From assembly GCF_933775445.1 (NCBI RefSeq), contig NC_065875.1, forward strand, positions 25,171,555-25,235,554: 64,000 nucleotides of DNA. Direction: 5' to 3'. Shown one piece after another: positions 49,531 through 62,430 of the stretch. Position 1 is the first letter of the stretch, and each line of letters starts with the position of its first letter. This DNA is from Argentina anserina (lineage: Eukaryota; Streptophyta; Magnoliopsida; Rosales; Rosaceae). A program made the position numbers and the translations under genes. The notes beneath the pieces were generated by a model. That model had not been told where the DNA came from. It saw only the letters and a program-made list of their open reading frames with translations, and made no database searches.

Positions 49531-49910
49531 ATGTTCATTCACAATATGATCCAGAAGAGCTCGGACTTGGTTATGGGTACTAACATGCCGGTGTTTGCAT
49601 GGAAATATGTAATGTTGCATGCAAGGACACTTATTTGTTTCATACCCACAACTCACCAAGTGTTTAGTGCGTACCAGATGGTTACTGGATATGATCTCAT
49701 CGTTCTTTTCATTAACGTCTATTTGGTTAAGTTGCTTATGGGCCTCACATTTTAGTATGTCAATGGGTCCACATGATACGATTTAGTATTTTTGTTGGTT
49801 ATGAATCACCGACACTTGTCCGTTATTTCCAATCTACAACCATGGATTTCTATCTTGCAATATTCACTAATGGTCACTTTGATGATGAGACATATTTCCC
49901 GTCGTTAAGG
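49531..49910 (+). pseudogene. copia integrase remnant
   Basis: Plus-strand translation gives an alignable but degenerate copy of the region after the copia integrase core: YVMLHARTLICFIPTTHQVF followed, past stops, by HRHLSVISNLQPW, which corresponds to the usual SPSIIRYLEPLTGD block. No functional product is possible. Confidence 0.55.
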
Positions 49911-52148
49911 GAGATATGAAATGTTCCCATTCCGGTTTTAACGCCAAGTATTGACGTAGTGTGACATTATGTCTCATTAAGATCCGCATTGCTCTAAATA
50001 AGTAAGAAGTGCAATGCATTATTGACCTCCAGAAAGTCAAAGATTTGATGTTCAATGACTTTGCCGCTATTGCGAAAGTGATGAGATCGCACATAAATGT
50101 TGTGATGTGCCGGTAAGGTTGGAATCTCGATACATGGGAGAATTTCATATGACCTGGTCCTAGAATCGTCGACACCATCCCTGACAGTGGAAAGGAAGCC
50201 AGTGATAGCACCATCTTACGTTGTGGTTTTGTCGGCGCCCGTGGTACTGCATCAGAAAATAAGAGCGACAAACGTAAAGATTGACTAGTAAGGGTCATAG
50301 CTTCGATCATAGCTCCTACCTAGATGAGGGGGAGACCATTATCCTCTGGAATAAAAAATCAGAAAGAAGCGAGGTGCGTAGGCATAAGTATTTCACCCAT
50401 TATCAAGATAGATTCTCTGAACATGTCTATCCATTAAGTTTATGTGGGACGTTACAAACTCCTTTTGTTGATGTTAAATAACAAAAGAAATATCTCAATT
50501 GATCGTAAGAAAAGCGCGCGTGTGTTAATGAATTGATCTTTCATAATTGATGATATATTCGCTTATGCTCGTATTCCGTTGTAAAGTATCAACGATGAGT
50601 AACTTGACCGAAGTGGAAATAATCAATACATGATGAACTATACTTGTTATGTTAGTCATTGTTCGTAAGTGTAATGAGAAGGATGAAGTCATGCAATATT
50701 TGCAAGACTTATGGCCAAAAGATTGTCTCATTATCCTAGTATTGACTACGATGAGTTATATTCTCTCATAATAGAAATAATTGATTTCCGTTACTTGATC
50801 AGTAGTAGTGTCTATGAAAACTGATCTGCAACATATGATAGTGGTCATAGCATATCAATAAAGCAATCTTAACGCATATATGAGAGTGCCCGAGGGTCCT
50901 TAACTGACTCAAGACTACAAAAAAACTTATGTAATCAGATTGCGATGTTCGAAAGAACGTGGTACAATCAGTTGTAAGAACTCATACCCATACGTGTTCA
51001 TATGAAAGCCAATTTTAGACTCTATTTCGTTTAAGTAAAGATGATGAAAAAATTCAATGAGCTATAGATTAATATATGTAAGTGTTGTTGAGACATTATT
51101 ACTTTTATTATGATGTGATTAACTATGGGCCTATGCATCATCATTAGACTTGAATTATTATTTTGACATGAGTTTAGTTCTACACTCAATGAACCAACAC
51201 AAATCATTTCCACACCAACGCCACCCGCAACTCTAGTAACATCAACGTACGCCTTGGTGTAACAGTCAGTACTGGCAACATAAAGGATGCATACGGTTCC
51301 GTCTCGGACCAAAATCAGTCATTTATTGGTCAATTCCCTCATTCTTTTGTGAAAGACACATTGAATGTGACAAATCAGAATATGTCCAGTTTTGTATGTC
51401 AACTTCAACAAGACCTTTAGGAAAGCTCACTCAATGAAATATGGTGAATTGGATACGGTTTGAAAGGTCTGTGTGTCTACTTTCTAAGGACACAAACCAT
51501 TCGATTATATATGTCGTATTGAGTGAGTTATGGTCATTTTAGCAAAGTATGACAGTTCTATCTGGGAATTTGCAAATCAGTCAATTTTGACAGAGCACTG
51601 TGAACTGCTCTTGTCGAATTAGGTTGTGAACTTTATGTCATTGGAAAACCACGGGTGTCTACTTTCCAAAGCATTTTACGGGTCACTAATACCTATTATA
51701 ACGAAGAAGTTATGGCCGTCTGAGTACATTAAGATTATTCCACGCGATAATCTGATTTTCATTGTAAATTCTTGTTTTGAGTTGTTATTTAATCTTGTTT
51801 TCTAAGATCAAAATTTGACCATGTATAACATGTATGATTTAAGGATGTGAAACGAGATTAATGATTATTCATTAGCCCAATACTACTTTTGAGAAACATA
51901 TAATAAACGTTGTATACATTGTTGGTTGTACTCCATGATTATGACACTAATCAGGGAGAGTTGTTTCGTAAACATCAGGCGGAGTGTACCTCACATGTTG
52001 CTATCAAATGTAGACGGTGTTTTGTGCTATTTTTCCTTTCGTTCAAGCTTTTGTTTTCATTCAAGATGGTTTTATTTTGCTTGACAAGATTTTTACCAAG
52101 ACAGCGTTATATGCACCATGCAACCTAGACATGTAACATAAGGGAGAG

Positions 52149-52346
52149 TGTTGTGGGATAATTATTATTCTATTTTTGTGTTTGTCTTAGCCTTTTTAGG
52201 TTTTCTTTAGAGTAAATTACGCTTTAATGTAATAAATATAAATATCTGATTCGTAGTCTATATATATACTCAATTATTAATCAATAAAGAGTTTAATTAT
52301 ATTATTTTATGTTGTTATTATTCTCGTTTTTATCGTATTTATAACA
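52149..52346 (+). repeat. right LTR of copia element
   Basis: 198 bp. It begins TGTTGTGGGATAATTATTA and ends TATAACA. It is alignable with the left LTR, with numerous substitutions and small indels. Confidence 0.8.
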
Positions 52347-52449
52347 TGATAGAGTTTCTTAAGAAAGAAAACGGAAAAGTGCAAGTGTAGAAGATGAAAA
52401 AGAAAAGTATATGACAGTTTGTGAAATATGTAAAAATTAATGACTAAAG

Positions 52450-52532
52450 TGCTGGCTATGGGGTTCGAACCCATGCGCACTTATGTGCAGTAGATCTTAA
52501 GTCTACCCCCTTAACCTCTCGGGCAAACCAGC
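52450..52532 (-). tRNA. tRNA-Leu (UAA anticodon)
   Basis: The minus strand folds as a type II tRNA of 83 nt. The acceptor stem is GCTGGTT with AGCCAGC and discriminator A. The anticodon stem GTAGA/TCTAC encloses loop CTTAAGA, giving anticodon TAA. A long variable arm (TGCACA-TAA-GTGCGC) follows, then a T arm ATGGG-TTCGAAC-CCCAT. Internal promoter boxes are intact (A box within GCCCGAGAGGTTAAGG, B box GGTTCGAACCC). A run of five T lies downstream, at about 52433-52437 on the minus strand, as a Pol III terminator. No intron. Confidence 0.96.
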
Positions 52533-55177
52533 TGTTGATGAGACTTTTTCTCCATAATTTATTTATCTTCTTTTGTCTGACACTCTAAAAACATGTAGAA
52601 TTACCCATTCTCACAAGTAGATATCTCCCGAATTTTGTACTATCATCAAAGGAAGTGATCACCTATTGGCTATTTGTGTCTTCAAAACTAGTCGATTTGT
52701 TCAATCATTTGGTCCGATTGGTCGGCTTCTAATACAAATAATGGAGAGATCATCCTCTTACTTGTACTACTGTTCTTTGTACTTGATGTAGACTCCTTGA
52801 TGGCTTGACGTATGTCTTATTGTTAGATTGTTATAGGGGTATACATTGAAATAATATAGGGTTTATAGTACTTTTGTAATATGTTAATCACAATGTCTTC
52901 AACATTTTGATATAAAATGCTGATAAAGAAAGCTCAATCATGAACAACAATTACACAAAAAAAGGGACACGCCGGTTGTACTACACCCCACTACCACTGG
53001 TTTCTAAATTTATGAAACATGAACTGATGAACTCCTCCTTGAGGTTAAATTTTGTGTTGAACTATTCCACAGATCATAATACTTCCGGCAGAAATCTGGA
53101 CAATACTTGATCACAAGGGGAAAGAGGCGTAAAAATAAGAGAGAGAGTGCAGAAAATTAAAGTGTGAAGAAATAGATTGAAATGACCGGTCGACTTGGTA
53201 CTATATTGGTTGTGAATTGAGATTCCCTGATTCATAGTTGAATCATATCAACATCATATCACATGAACAGTAAATCCATGAGAAGTGGCAGGGGAAGGTT
53301 CACCGAGTAACTGAGTTTAGCGACTGTACTGACAGACAACACAAGTCATCAGAAAAATCAATTACTCCAAAGAAGAAAGCTTCAACGATCAGACAAAAGT
53401 ACCACTCTCAAATTTGGAAAACTGCATCTTACGCCACTATTTCCATTTTCCAAATATTCCATCTTTTCGGAATTGTAATCGGGTAGGGTATGTAAGCTGT
53501 TCATATTATTTCCCTCGAAAGATTCATCTGGTTGGGATCGAACTAGATCGGTTGATTTTAAGATATCAGAACCGACTATATGTCTTTTCTTTTTTAGTAA
53601 CCAACTGTTCTAGCTCGACTTAACAGTTCAAACATATCCCTATCAGGAGGTTCTGAGGTTCATTTGATCAGAACTTTACTGGGGATCGAAGGAAGGTATC
53701 AGGAATACACGTATATATAAATATAAAATAATATATATTATACACGTATTGACGTGCAGTACTTACAGATGGCACTCAGATGGCCAAATATATATGAAGT
53801 ATGCACGTACTGTACATTGTGTCATGGAGTGTGAATCATGATTTTCATCATCATCTTTTGGGTTTTCTCAATTCATACCTGCACCGGCTGCACCAGAATG
53901 ATCGATCGCGAAAAATGAGAGGCCTGAATTTGACGTTGTTCACAAGTTAATAGTCTGCAGGCCAGGAAAAATTGGGTTTAATGGATGAAAGGGAAGTTCT
54001 ATCACTTCTATGTAAAGTGTTAATAGAGTTCAATACTGATTTTTCTAGTTTGGTCTGAACAGTTTTATACTCCGAATGTCATTACTCCTTCACTTGCAAA
54101 ATCCAACCAATCCATTATTAGATGTACTTTTATCATGCATGGCACGCATATTTATATGTTAAACAGATGTGGGATTGGAGAAGCGCGGAGGTTCTACACT
54201 TATAGTCTACTACAGATCGAATCCTTCATGGAGAAAGTGTTGCATACAGCTTATTATTGCTTATTACATAGTTGAGAACTTGAGATCGTGTGTGTGTGTG
54301 TTTATCTATTAGCAGTTTAATGAAGCAACTCCGACAGTTGAATATTAATTAATCCAATGTTGGTTAAGTATACATTTCGATCATACTATTTGAACTGCAT
54401 GTACACTCAGATGAAGCACTAAATCAGGACCTAGCGGTACCTTATATATACTCTAATGGTTGTCAAACGTGAATTTAACATGGAGAGATCGCCTAGCCTC
54501 CAAACACTTCCTAATTTGAATGTCAGTGCCAAAACTCCAGCTAGGACTGACATTCAAAATAATCAAAATCCTAAAGCCCGAGAAAATTAAATTGAAGAAA
54601 TAAGATCAGAACCCAGAAAAAAACTGAAAAAAAAAGGAAACAAAGTGGAACAAGTGAGAGACCGAGGGGGAGACGGAGGTTGAAGAAAGATAGATGAGTC
54701 TTCGTAAATTTGAGGAATCGTCGGAGAACAACGCGAAATGATATAAGGAGGCTGACTGAAATATCACCAAAACAATGTGAAAGAAATTCTGGCCATTAAT
54801 TAATAATGGATGGTCCAGATTAATTCATTAGTAATATATTAGGAGAGAGAAATGAGGAGAGAATCTCAGTCCACTGCAGCTGTGCATGTTTTTGTTGCTG
54901 CTACAAATTAGTTTGGAGAAATGGTGATGATGCAAGTCGATCCTAGGACATGTGGTCTTCACAATGAAACAAAGACCGCCAGATCAAGAAATGACCAGCG
55001 GTGTTGCTACAAATTAGTGTAACTGATCAGTGATTAATGGGATAACAAGCGCAATTGGTTATGGGTCAACACTCTACAGTCTGCACTCTACGCGTATATA
55101 TTCGGCGTCATCCTCAGAGCTCTATGTAGCCATGAGATCACACAAATTACCCATCCAGCTGTGTGATATGATATGAT

Positions 55178-55209
<32 letters not shown>

Positions 55210-55624
55210 GCTCTGCTTGGTAGCATCAGAGTACGAAATATTAAGTAGGAGTAGACGAGTACTGGCTAGCAAGCTTATGGACAAGTCTGATACTCTGATT
55301 GAGTTGATAGGGCTTTAAAAAGTTTCAAAGAAAACATGATGAAAAGTGGTGAGGCCTCTCCTGCCCTAAATCACTGCTTCTAGATCTGCTTGTCGGTGTT
55401 TAACCTAAAAGTAACTATCAAAGTGAATATATATAGACTACCCTTGGCTTCCTCTTCTTACCTCGTACCCTTCTACCTCTTCTTGCCTACCGTTTGTTCT
55501 CTCATTTCGGCTACTCCCAGTCCCAGAGCACAAATCTCACTCTCGTTCTCTTACTCGATCGCTGTTATTTCATACATAGTCGATCATTCTGCCTGTGTCA
55601 ATAACAAAGGTTAGCGAGGTTTAA
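52533..55624. other. intergenic; likely MIR319 promoter and upstream transcript
   Basis: No protein gene is supported. A GA microsatellite occupies about 55172-55208, preceded by TGATA repeats. The last 500-700 bases probably contain the promoter and 5' part of the pri-miRNA. The open frame at 55390-55614 ends just before the foldback and has no recognisable domain. Confidence 0.5.
55172..55208. repeat. (GA)n microsatellite
   Basis: About 18 GA units directly after a short (TGATA)n run, some 450 bp upstream of the MIR319 foldback. Confidence 0.9.
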
Positions 55625-55835
55625 TGATTAAGGAATTAAAGGAGCATTCCTCAGTCCAGCCGAGGCAGTTCGAGGGCTTAAACCCAGCTGCTGACTCGTT
55701 GGTTCAAGAACTCATCAACATCTAGGGTTAAGCATTGGTGTGTTTCTGATCCAACGATTCAGGAGCCGAGGTTTGCTTTTGCTGTCACGACTTGGACTGA
55801 AGGGTGCTCCTCTAACTTGAACAATTAAGCCATTA
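55625..55835 (+). ncRNA. MIR319: MIR319 precursor
   Basis: The 3' arm at 55792-55811 contains TTGGACTGAAGGGTGCTCCT, which matches the miR319 family; the T at position 14 is known from rice miR319a. The 5' arm contains AGGAGCATTCCTCAGTCCAG at 55640-55659, which pairs with it apart from G-U pairs and one mismatch. A second helix joins CTGACTCGTTGGTTCA, at about 55692, to TGATCCAACGATTCAGG further right. That gives the long, two-block stem of about 200 nt characteristic of MIR319/MIR159 and unlike the usual short plant foldbacks. miR319 represses TCP transcription factors and so controls leaf growth and shape. Exact mature ends need small-RNA data. Confidence 0.92.
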
Positions 55836-57958
55836 ATTTGTATTATTTTCTGGGTTCAGATGCGTCAGCTAGGTTTGGTGTGGATAATAATTTAGATTAT
55901 GGTTAATGTAATTAGTAATGTAGTCAAATACTGCGTGGTTAATGTATAGTTGATAATTTAGAGCATGGTTAACGTATGCTCATTGTTCATGTTGGTATGC
56001 AGCAGGTAAGGTATACTCTTCCACATCCTGTATTTTTGTTTTTTATTTGGTGTACGAGGACACTAACTAAATACTGATCACCAACATACTTTTGCAGAGC
56101 TTAAGGTCATGTATGTTTCCATACAAATGATACAATGAGAGTATGAGACTATGTCTTACACGTTAGTGACTCTGAACAGAAATAACAATATTTTGGGCTA
56201 GCTTTTATCAAAGGAGATGCACGAGATCCTGATCGACTTCATACCACCGGCTTGGACTGATTAACGTGATCAATTTCCAGCAAGATTCTAATTTTTTCTT
56301 AGTAGGTTTAATTTTTGAATAGCTTGTTGCCTAAGGAGTACTTAAATACAGTGAAATTAACCTCTTGTAACTGTAACTCTTCTATACAGAACCTAAATCT
56401 CCAGGAATCCATATAATGCAATATGTGGCGGCTAGTTTTTCTTTGAACATATGCATATAAACATGTTTGTTATGAATGAATACGCCCAGTTTTTGTTATA
56501 GAACTCATGATTGTTGATGAAGAATAGTTTAGTTTATGCTTGTTGATGAAGAAGAGTTGAGTTTATGCCGAATCCCAAATATTTGCATATCCCGAGATGA
56601 CGAGATGTATTTTGAACTTTTGAATCACAGAAGCATATGTAAGTGGGTCTGTGAAGAGTCTACTATGTTCATTTGGTTCTATATATAAATGCTATAATCG
56701 ACTGCTACTATTCTATTTGCCTTGCATATATCTATCCTATGATAAATAAAGTAATAAACTTTCATTATAGAATATGGACTGTACATGTGAAGGATCTGTT
56801 TAGGATGGCTCTTTGAGGTTTAAAAGATTGATTGATTTCCAATTTAGATTTACTTTATATAAAGCGATGATATGATCGAAGAAAAGTAAATGAAACTATC
56901 ACAATAATGGGGAGGTGTTCACCTGTAGTTTTGTTATGTGACTAATGTGAGTTGGAAATGAATCATCTTTTCTCAAGGTTGGCTAGCTATATATGAGAAT
57001 GATATATTGATCGTTTAGACTCAGAGAAATTATTTGTTTTTGGAACTTTGGATTTGTGTGGTTGAGCGACTTGAGTCTCTACTGAGTTTACTCTCTATTA
57101 GTGTTTTGAACTATGGTTCCACATTAAGAATATGAGTGTGTCATCGACTGGTTGGAGTTTAAGGAGGCACCCCTTTATGCAATCTCCTGATTTTTATTTC
57201 ATGAAGATTTTTCCTCAATAGTAATTGATTTATATAATTGAGCAAAATTCAGCCAAGTTCCATTCCTTTCCTAGGCAAAACTAGTTTTTTATTATTACGT
57301 GATAACGTTCTCCAATCATATGAAGCTGAGGAGAGGTTTATCATTCGAAATCGATATCAGGAACTAATGAGTGAAAAAGTTCTTAAAATATCCACAAAAC
57401 ATATAACTTCCTAATGAGCTGGTATTCTCAATCATTGTAACTGCAAATTGCAACCAGCCGTAGTTCCAGACTTCCAGTCCAAGATAGCGTAACTGTATGT
57501 ATCGGGCCGAGGCCGGTATGTCTCTTAAAAAATAAGGCGGGTCCCGAAACTTCACGCGTGAGAATGAAAATAGCTTGAACGTTTAGTCTAGCCTTGACGA
57601 ATCACAAATGAACAACATTTTCGAGCATCATATTATTCTTTAAAGTTGAAAACCAAAATGTTTCATGTGTTACAAGATGAGCGACGTACTTAATTTCTTA
57701 AATGTGTGTGCCTCTCTTGATAAAAGAGTTCTCCTGCCAAGTTTCATTCATTTCCATCGATCTTGTTAAAAGAAAAGTACACAACTAAGTAACATCAATC
57801 ATAATGTAGGTTAATTTTGTTTCTTAACTTCCTTCAAAAGGATATACGTAACATCAATCTTCCGATCCTGAAACAGACGCAAACTTCCCCAAACTTTCTA
57901 AGCTAGCAAAAAAAGATCGATTGTATATACAATCAACTCTAATACTTCAAATGTTTCC
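55836..57958. other. intergenic, no gene seen
   Basis: Downstream of the MIR319 foldback. I see no coding region. The minus-strand frame at 57364-57555 is short and unsupported. The right end is the 3' flank of the small plastid-like gene. Confidence 0.5.
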
Positions 57959-58426
57959 TCATACACCAAAACCACCAGTCAAGGCTCCTTTTGCGATCTC
58001 CAGCAAATGAGACAACAGCATGAACGTCGACGCCGGGACGCTGAAAACGATCAAAGCCATGAATGCGAGAGCCAAGCTCGGCCTGGTGTTCATCAGCTGC
58101 CACTGCAACAGACCCATGGCTTGGCATATGATCGAGTCGTAGCTGGTGTAGTACCTCTTCTCCCAGTCCATCCACTCCGCCGGAGGCTCGTAGTTCCTCT
58201 CCACCATCTTCATCTCGTGGATTTTCTTCCTCAGAACGATCATGTTCTCATCCACGAGCCTGCTGCTGTAGTTCTGGTGGTGATCGTGCGCTTCTTTTCT
58301 ACTCGATGCAACAATTCTAGACCTAGGTCGATATCGAATTACAACTCCCGCTTTCGGTGATGAAGAACTCGACAACGGGTTGAAAACGGAGGAGGAAGAA
58401 GAGAGTAGTGAACAAGTTGATGCCAT
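57959..58426 (-). CDS. small plant protein with one membrane segment, probable plastid target (paralogue A)
   Basis: Single exon of 155 residues from the Met in MASTCSLLSSSSS. That Met is preferred because the upstream 71 codons encode low-complexity UTR-like sequence including a TATATA run. The Ser- and Arg-rich first ~45 residues look like a chloroplast transit peptide (inference). The conserved core is LVDENMIVLRKKIHEMKMVE, then EWMDWEKRYYTSYDS and LLQWQLMNTRPSLAL. A hydrophobic segment lies at about 118-142. A minus-strand TATATATATAAGTGCG, at about 58507-58530, is a plausible TATA region. The core is shared with the gene at 62431-62910. I do not recognise a described function. Confidence 0.75.
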   Translation of the reverse strand: MASTCSLLSSSSSVFNPLSSSSSPKAGVVIRYRPRSRIVASSRKEAHDHHQNYSSRLVDENMIVLRKKIHEMKMVERNYEPPAEWMDWEKRYYTSYDSIICQAMGLLQWQLMNTRPSLALAFMALIVFSVPASTFMLLSHLLEIAKGALTGGFGV

Positions 58427-60410
58427 TTTTGGTTTGCAAATGGGGGTTGATCGATGATGAATAATGATTGGGAATTGTTTTAGATGTGGTGTGTGGAGGT
58501 GGTACGCACTTATATATATATATATATATACGTCCGGTGTTGTAAACAAACAAATTGAAGGATAAATTAAGATGTAGAATGGAGAAAAAGGAGGGTGGGG
58601 GCATGTGAGTTGATGAATATGTCGAGACGTTGTTCTCAAATAGTTAATACTTAGCTAAGAAGGGTTGCGGGTGAACCGTGTTTTAATAATTTAAAGGAAG
58701 AACACTTGCACTTTTAACGCGTACAAGTTTCTAATCATGCAGGAGATTAGAAGAAGCTACTTGCCCACCGGCCTATGTCACATCATATGGAGCCTGTGTT
58801 GTCTTGTGGTATAACGTTTTTCTTAATGGTTGTTATAAAAAGAAACGTTTATATTTATGGACTAGTGATCGACTATACTAATGTAATTTTTAACAAATGG
58901 AAGCATTTGTGTCTGCTACACATGAGTTTTTGTGGATATGAAGATTTATGAAAGTTCAATCGGAATTGGCTTTACCCCGACTAATTGAAAATCCACCGCG
59001 TTGAGTTGTAGTGATTGAAAGTAGCAAAGTTTCGGTTTAAATCTTATTCAATTGTTGATGTTAGCTGTAAAACTAGTAGTCGTTAATAGTTGATACTAAT
59101 TCACAATGCTTATCGTTTAATTTGTGATTTTGATTGTCTTTTAGTTTGTACATAGATCGATCAGTTTTCTAAGTTTGTTACGTTAACATAAGTTAATATG
59201 GGGCATTAGGACTAATACCAATTCAAAACTCACGAGCCTGTAGTCAATTTTGTTGTTCAACCATATAACACTCCAGATTTTTGCAAGCATTTCAATCTCA
59301 ATCAAGCACTTATTGCGATTAACTCCTACTTTTCTGGATCACAAGTGGTGCATATGTGAATTTTGTGCAGCCAAAATTGATAATGCATTTATGTCTATTG
59401 GTTTAATCACAACGACTAAGTACTGTATATGATGTAGTCATAGATTTATCATCGTTTACTTGACCAATTGAAAGCTTATTGGAAAAATAAATGCCATAAA
59501 GCACATGCATAGGGTCGAGTTCATCGTATCTAACATTTCAATATAAGAAACTTTCCAGGAACTAGTCGTTAGGTGCCTCAATAATGTGGGAGAAGGAATG
59601 ATTCGTTGAGAGTTGAGAGTTGAGATGAAACATGAATTATTGCGTAGGTCTTCTGTCTGTTTTTGTAAATTATTAGGGTTTCTGAATCGGGTTGACATGG
59701 ACGGGGATTCATATATTATACTATTCACTGGAAATTCACAAACAATTCGTATAATTTTAGGGAATCAAGACATGGGCGGGCGAAAGGGAATCAAGGGTTT
59801 GAAGTTCGATCACGCAGAAAATAGCAAACTCATCGCCCAGAAAATGAATTGAGATAATTAGATTTAAACCCAATTTTGAAGTCTTTTTTAAATCTAAACC
59901 CATACCCAATTTTTTTAATTCTATACCCAAATTAATGATTTCAACATTTTTTAATATTTTATATTTTAAATAGTTCACTTTGTTACCATTCTAATTGAAA
60001 AATGAAAAAAAAAACTCTTTAAATTGTGCATGCATTCATTTCAAATTTGTATTGACAAAACCTTTATTTATAGCCAAATTCTAAACTGTACAAAAATATT
60101 CATACAAATAACTCATTTTCTTTGAACTAGTGCAAAGAAGAAGCAGGTTGAATCAATTTGTTTGTTCTGAAATTATGTATCACACTATCATCCATGCATA
60201 TCCATTGTCATATTCTCTTTGGTATCTACTAATAAGGTTTGTTATTCTTGAGATTGATTCCACTAACCTTTTTTTATTGTAAGTATCTTTGTTCTATGTA
60301 TTCTTATATATTTTCATATAGTTTAGTCTCAAATGTTATCTAACATTTAAATATATGCATATAAACCAATGCGTTTAACATGTAGGTTGTAAGTAAAAGT
60401 AAAATCTCTT
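58427..60410. other. promoter of paralogue A and intergenic DNA
   Basis: A TATA-rich promoter lies at the left. The rest is A+T-rich. The short open frames at 59456-59852 show no recognisable content. Confidence 0.45.
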
Positions 60411-60423
60411 AGCTAGGTTAATT

Positions 60424-61458
60424 TTTTTTTTTCTGAATAGAGGGCTAGTGCGGCCACCCTCAAGCCTTTATTAATGAAATTGTCGAATATAAGGGGGGAC
60501 GTGAAGCTTATACCCCTGATTACAAAGACCTGATATAATATTAAAAGTCTTTAAAAACAAGCACTCAATAAAACATCAACTAGCAAAAAGTACTACATTC
60601 AAGGTGACTCTATTTGTTTTAAAACAATGGTGACATACAGAATGAGAGAACAGTATATATGAGACCCTATCAACAATGAAGTATCAATTACATACCTAGT
60701 GTCCAATTCAGCAACTCTTCCACTATGTTGCTACCGTCAGATCACTCTGACGACATTTAGTCTCACCTTACCATAGGAGGCAACGACCATTTGACAAAGA
60801 AATGAACTCGCCGCCTACCTAGAGTAGACAAAGCACACTAAGTGCACACATGGACACGTAAGCCGACATATCCTACACAACTATCGCAAGAACTTATTAA
60901 ATTAAAATAGCACCATAACTTAAAACAAAACATAAATAACAATAAACCGTAGGGTTAGGCCCAAAAGGAGGGCCCAAACCCAAACATTATTCAACAATAC
61001 ATGGAAACCAGCAACCGCCAAAAGAAACTGCCCTGACCCGATTGGGACCACCGCTGACGGAAAATCCACACCGTCGTTCACCCACTGTCACCAAACAATT
61101 ACCATCATCGACACTCCGTTGTTGCCATTTTTAGGATGAGCGCCGCCTCTAGAAGCCCCCATGCACCTCTCTAGATCTACAACTATCCGACCACCGCGCC
61201 CGCAAAACGACCACCACCGTGTCGGCAGGAACACACCTATTCAACGACTGAACCTCCGAGCCAAGAGCCAAAACCCGATCAATGACTCGATCTCCTTGTT
61301 CCCGACAACCACAACTAACCTCGATATGCCCTCTAATATGGAGTCTGACACACGAACCACGAGGCATGTCCGACGACGGCGATGGGCTCGCCGCCAGACA
61401 GGAAACGTGAACAATTTTTTTCCTCAAGCACGTGAGGCGCGTTCCTCACTCTCCACTC
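60424..61458 (-). mobile_element. LINE-like retroposon, 1.03 kb, with 13 bp target duplication
   Basis: The 13-mer AGCTAGGTTAATT flanks it exactly, at 60411-60423 and 61459-61471. On the minus strand the element ends in a poly(A) run (plus-strand T run from 60424). Before it comes the sequence AATAAAGGCTTGAGGGTGGC at about 60455-60474, typical of plant LINE 3' ends. The interior is GC-richer at its 5' (right) end, with a 92-codon frame at 61149-61427 that has no clear domain. No reverse transcriptase is visible, so this is a 5'-truncated or internally deleted LINE or a related non-autonomous retroposon. Confidence 0.8.
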
Positions 61459-61471
61459 AGCTAGGTTAATT

Positions 61472-62430
61472 AAGAACTCAAACTTCTACTTTAAAGATTT
61501 CTTTTTTGTTAATATCTACCTTTGAATTAGGTTACAAATAAAAGAACGAAAGAGAAATCGTTAGTGCAAATTGTTGAAGATAATAACATTAAATGAGCAC
61601 CAAAAGAAAAAAAATATCTACCTTTAAGATAGAAAATTTAAATTTCCCAAAAATAAGTTTTACATTCATTATTTGTTTTTATTAATCTTTTGAATTCATA
61701 AATATATATAAAGTAATTTCCATAATTTTAGCAATATTGATGAGTTAAGAAAAACCTCCAAAATCACGAAAAAAATACCTTAATTGTAAATTTAAACTAG
61801 ATTTAATTTTAATAATTGACTAATAAAATTTAAATAGTGTCAATATGTAATTATGCTAAAAACATAATGCAATATATTATCATAATTTGAAATATTTTAA
61901 TGTAAATTGAATTAAATTTATGGGCATGTTATTCTAAAATGGTGTCTGAAAATTGGGTATAAAATAAATTTCTCTGAAGAATTTCATCTAAATATTCTTA
62001 CCAGTTTAATTATTGGATGCATCACTGTCGGCAGGAGCTAGCGTGGGTTTCTCTACTTTCTCATATTTGTAATAGTAAGAGTAAACCAAGTCGTAGTCAT
62101 TTATGCAGTTTTTAATTAACAATACGCTGGTCTTGCGTAGACATAGAATTATTTTATGCATGGCTCTCTATGAGGTATGAAGTTCCTCTAATCCTCTTCA
62201 TGAATGATGATCACGTTGATTGATCCAAAAAAGAAAGTTGATGTTATAGCTCGAATAATGATTAACAATGCCGTTGCGAACTCATTGGTTTGGTTTGATA
62301 TACATTGTTGAAGTAGATTTAACAGCTTAAAATAATTTGAATGTAACACGTCGATCACTACATATAATTAATTAATTACGAATGAAATTATCTGTACGTA
62401 GCTACGTACACGAGTGATTAAACCTTAAAC
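61472..62430. other. intergenic, A+T-rich
   Basis: Strongly A+T-rich. No coding region, RNA gene or complete repeat is supported. The right end is the 3' flank of the second small paralogue. Confidence 0.5.

Larger units (their letters stand above)
45972..52346 (+). mobile_element. decayed Ty1/copia LTR retrotransposon, 6.4 kb
   Basis: The left LTR is 45972-46189 and the right 52149-52346. Both begin TGTT, share TTATTAATCAATAAAGAGTT-like and TTATGTTGTTATTATTCTCG blocks, and end AACA. A purine tract, AAGGGAGAG, precedes the right LTR. Flanking pentamers GGATA and TGATA match at 4 of 5 bases. Inside, plus-strand fragments at about 49531-49910 resemble the copia integrase C-terminal region (AWKYVMLHARTLICFIPTTH and later remnants), broken by many stops. 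No intact gag or pol remains. The LTRs are clearly diverged, so this is an old insertion, in contrast to the gypsy element. Confidence 0.8.

Noticed and set aside
55390..55614. 74-codon frame just upstream of the MIR319 foldback, possibly a pri-miRNA-encoded peptide
   Set aside because: No conserved motif visible and no evidence for translation; not supportable from sequence alone.
58427..58639. N-terminal extension of paralogue A by 71 codons
   Set aside because: The extension includes translated TATATA and UTR-like sequence; the internal Met opens a transit-like peptide matching paralogue B.
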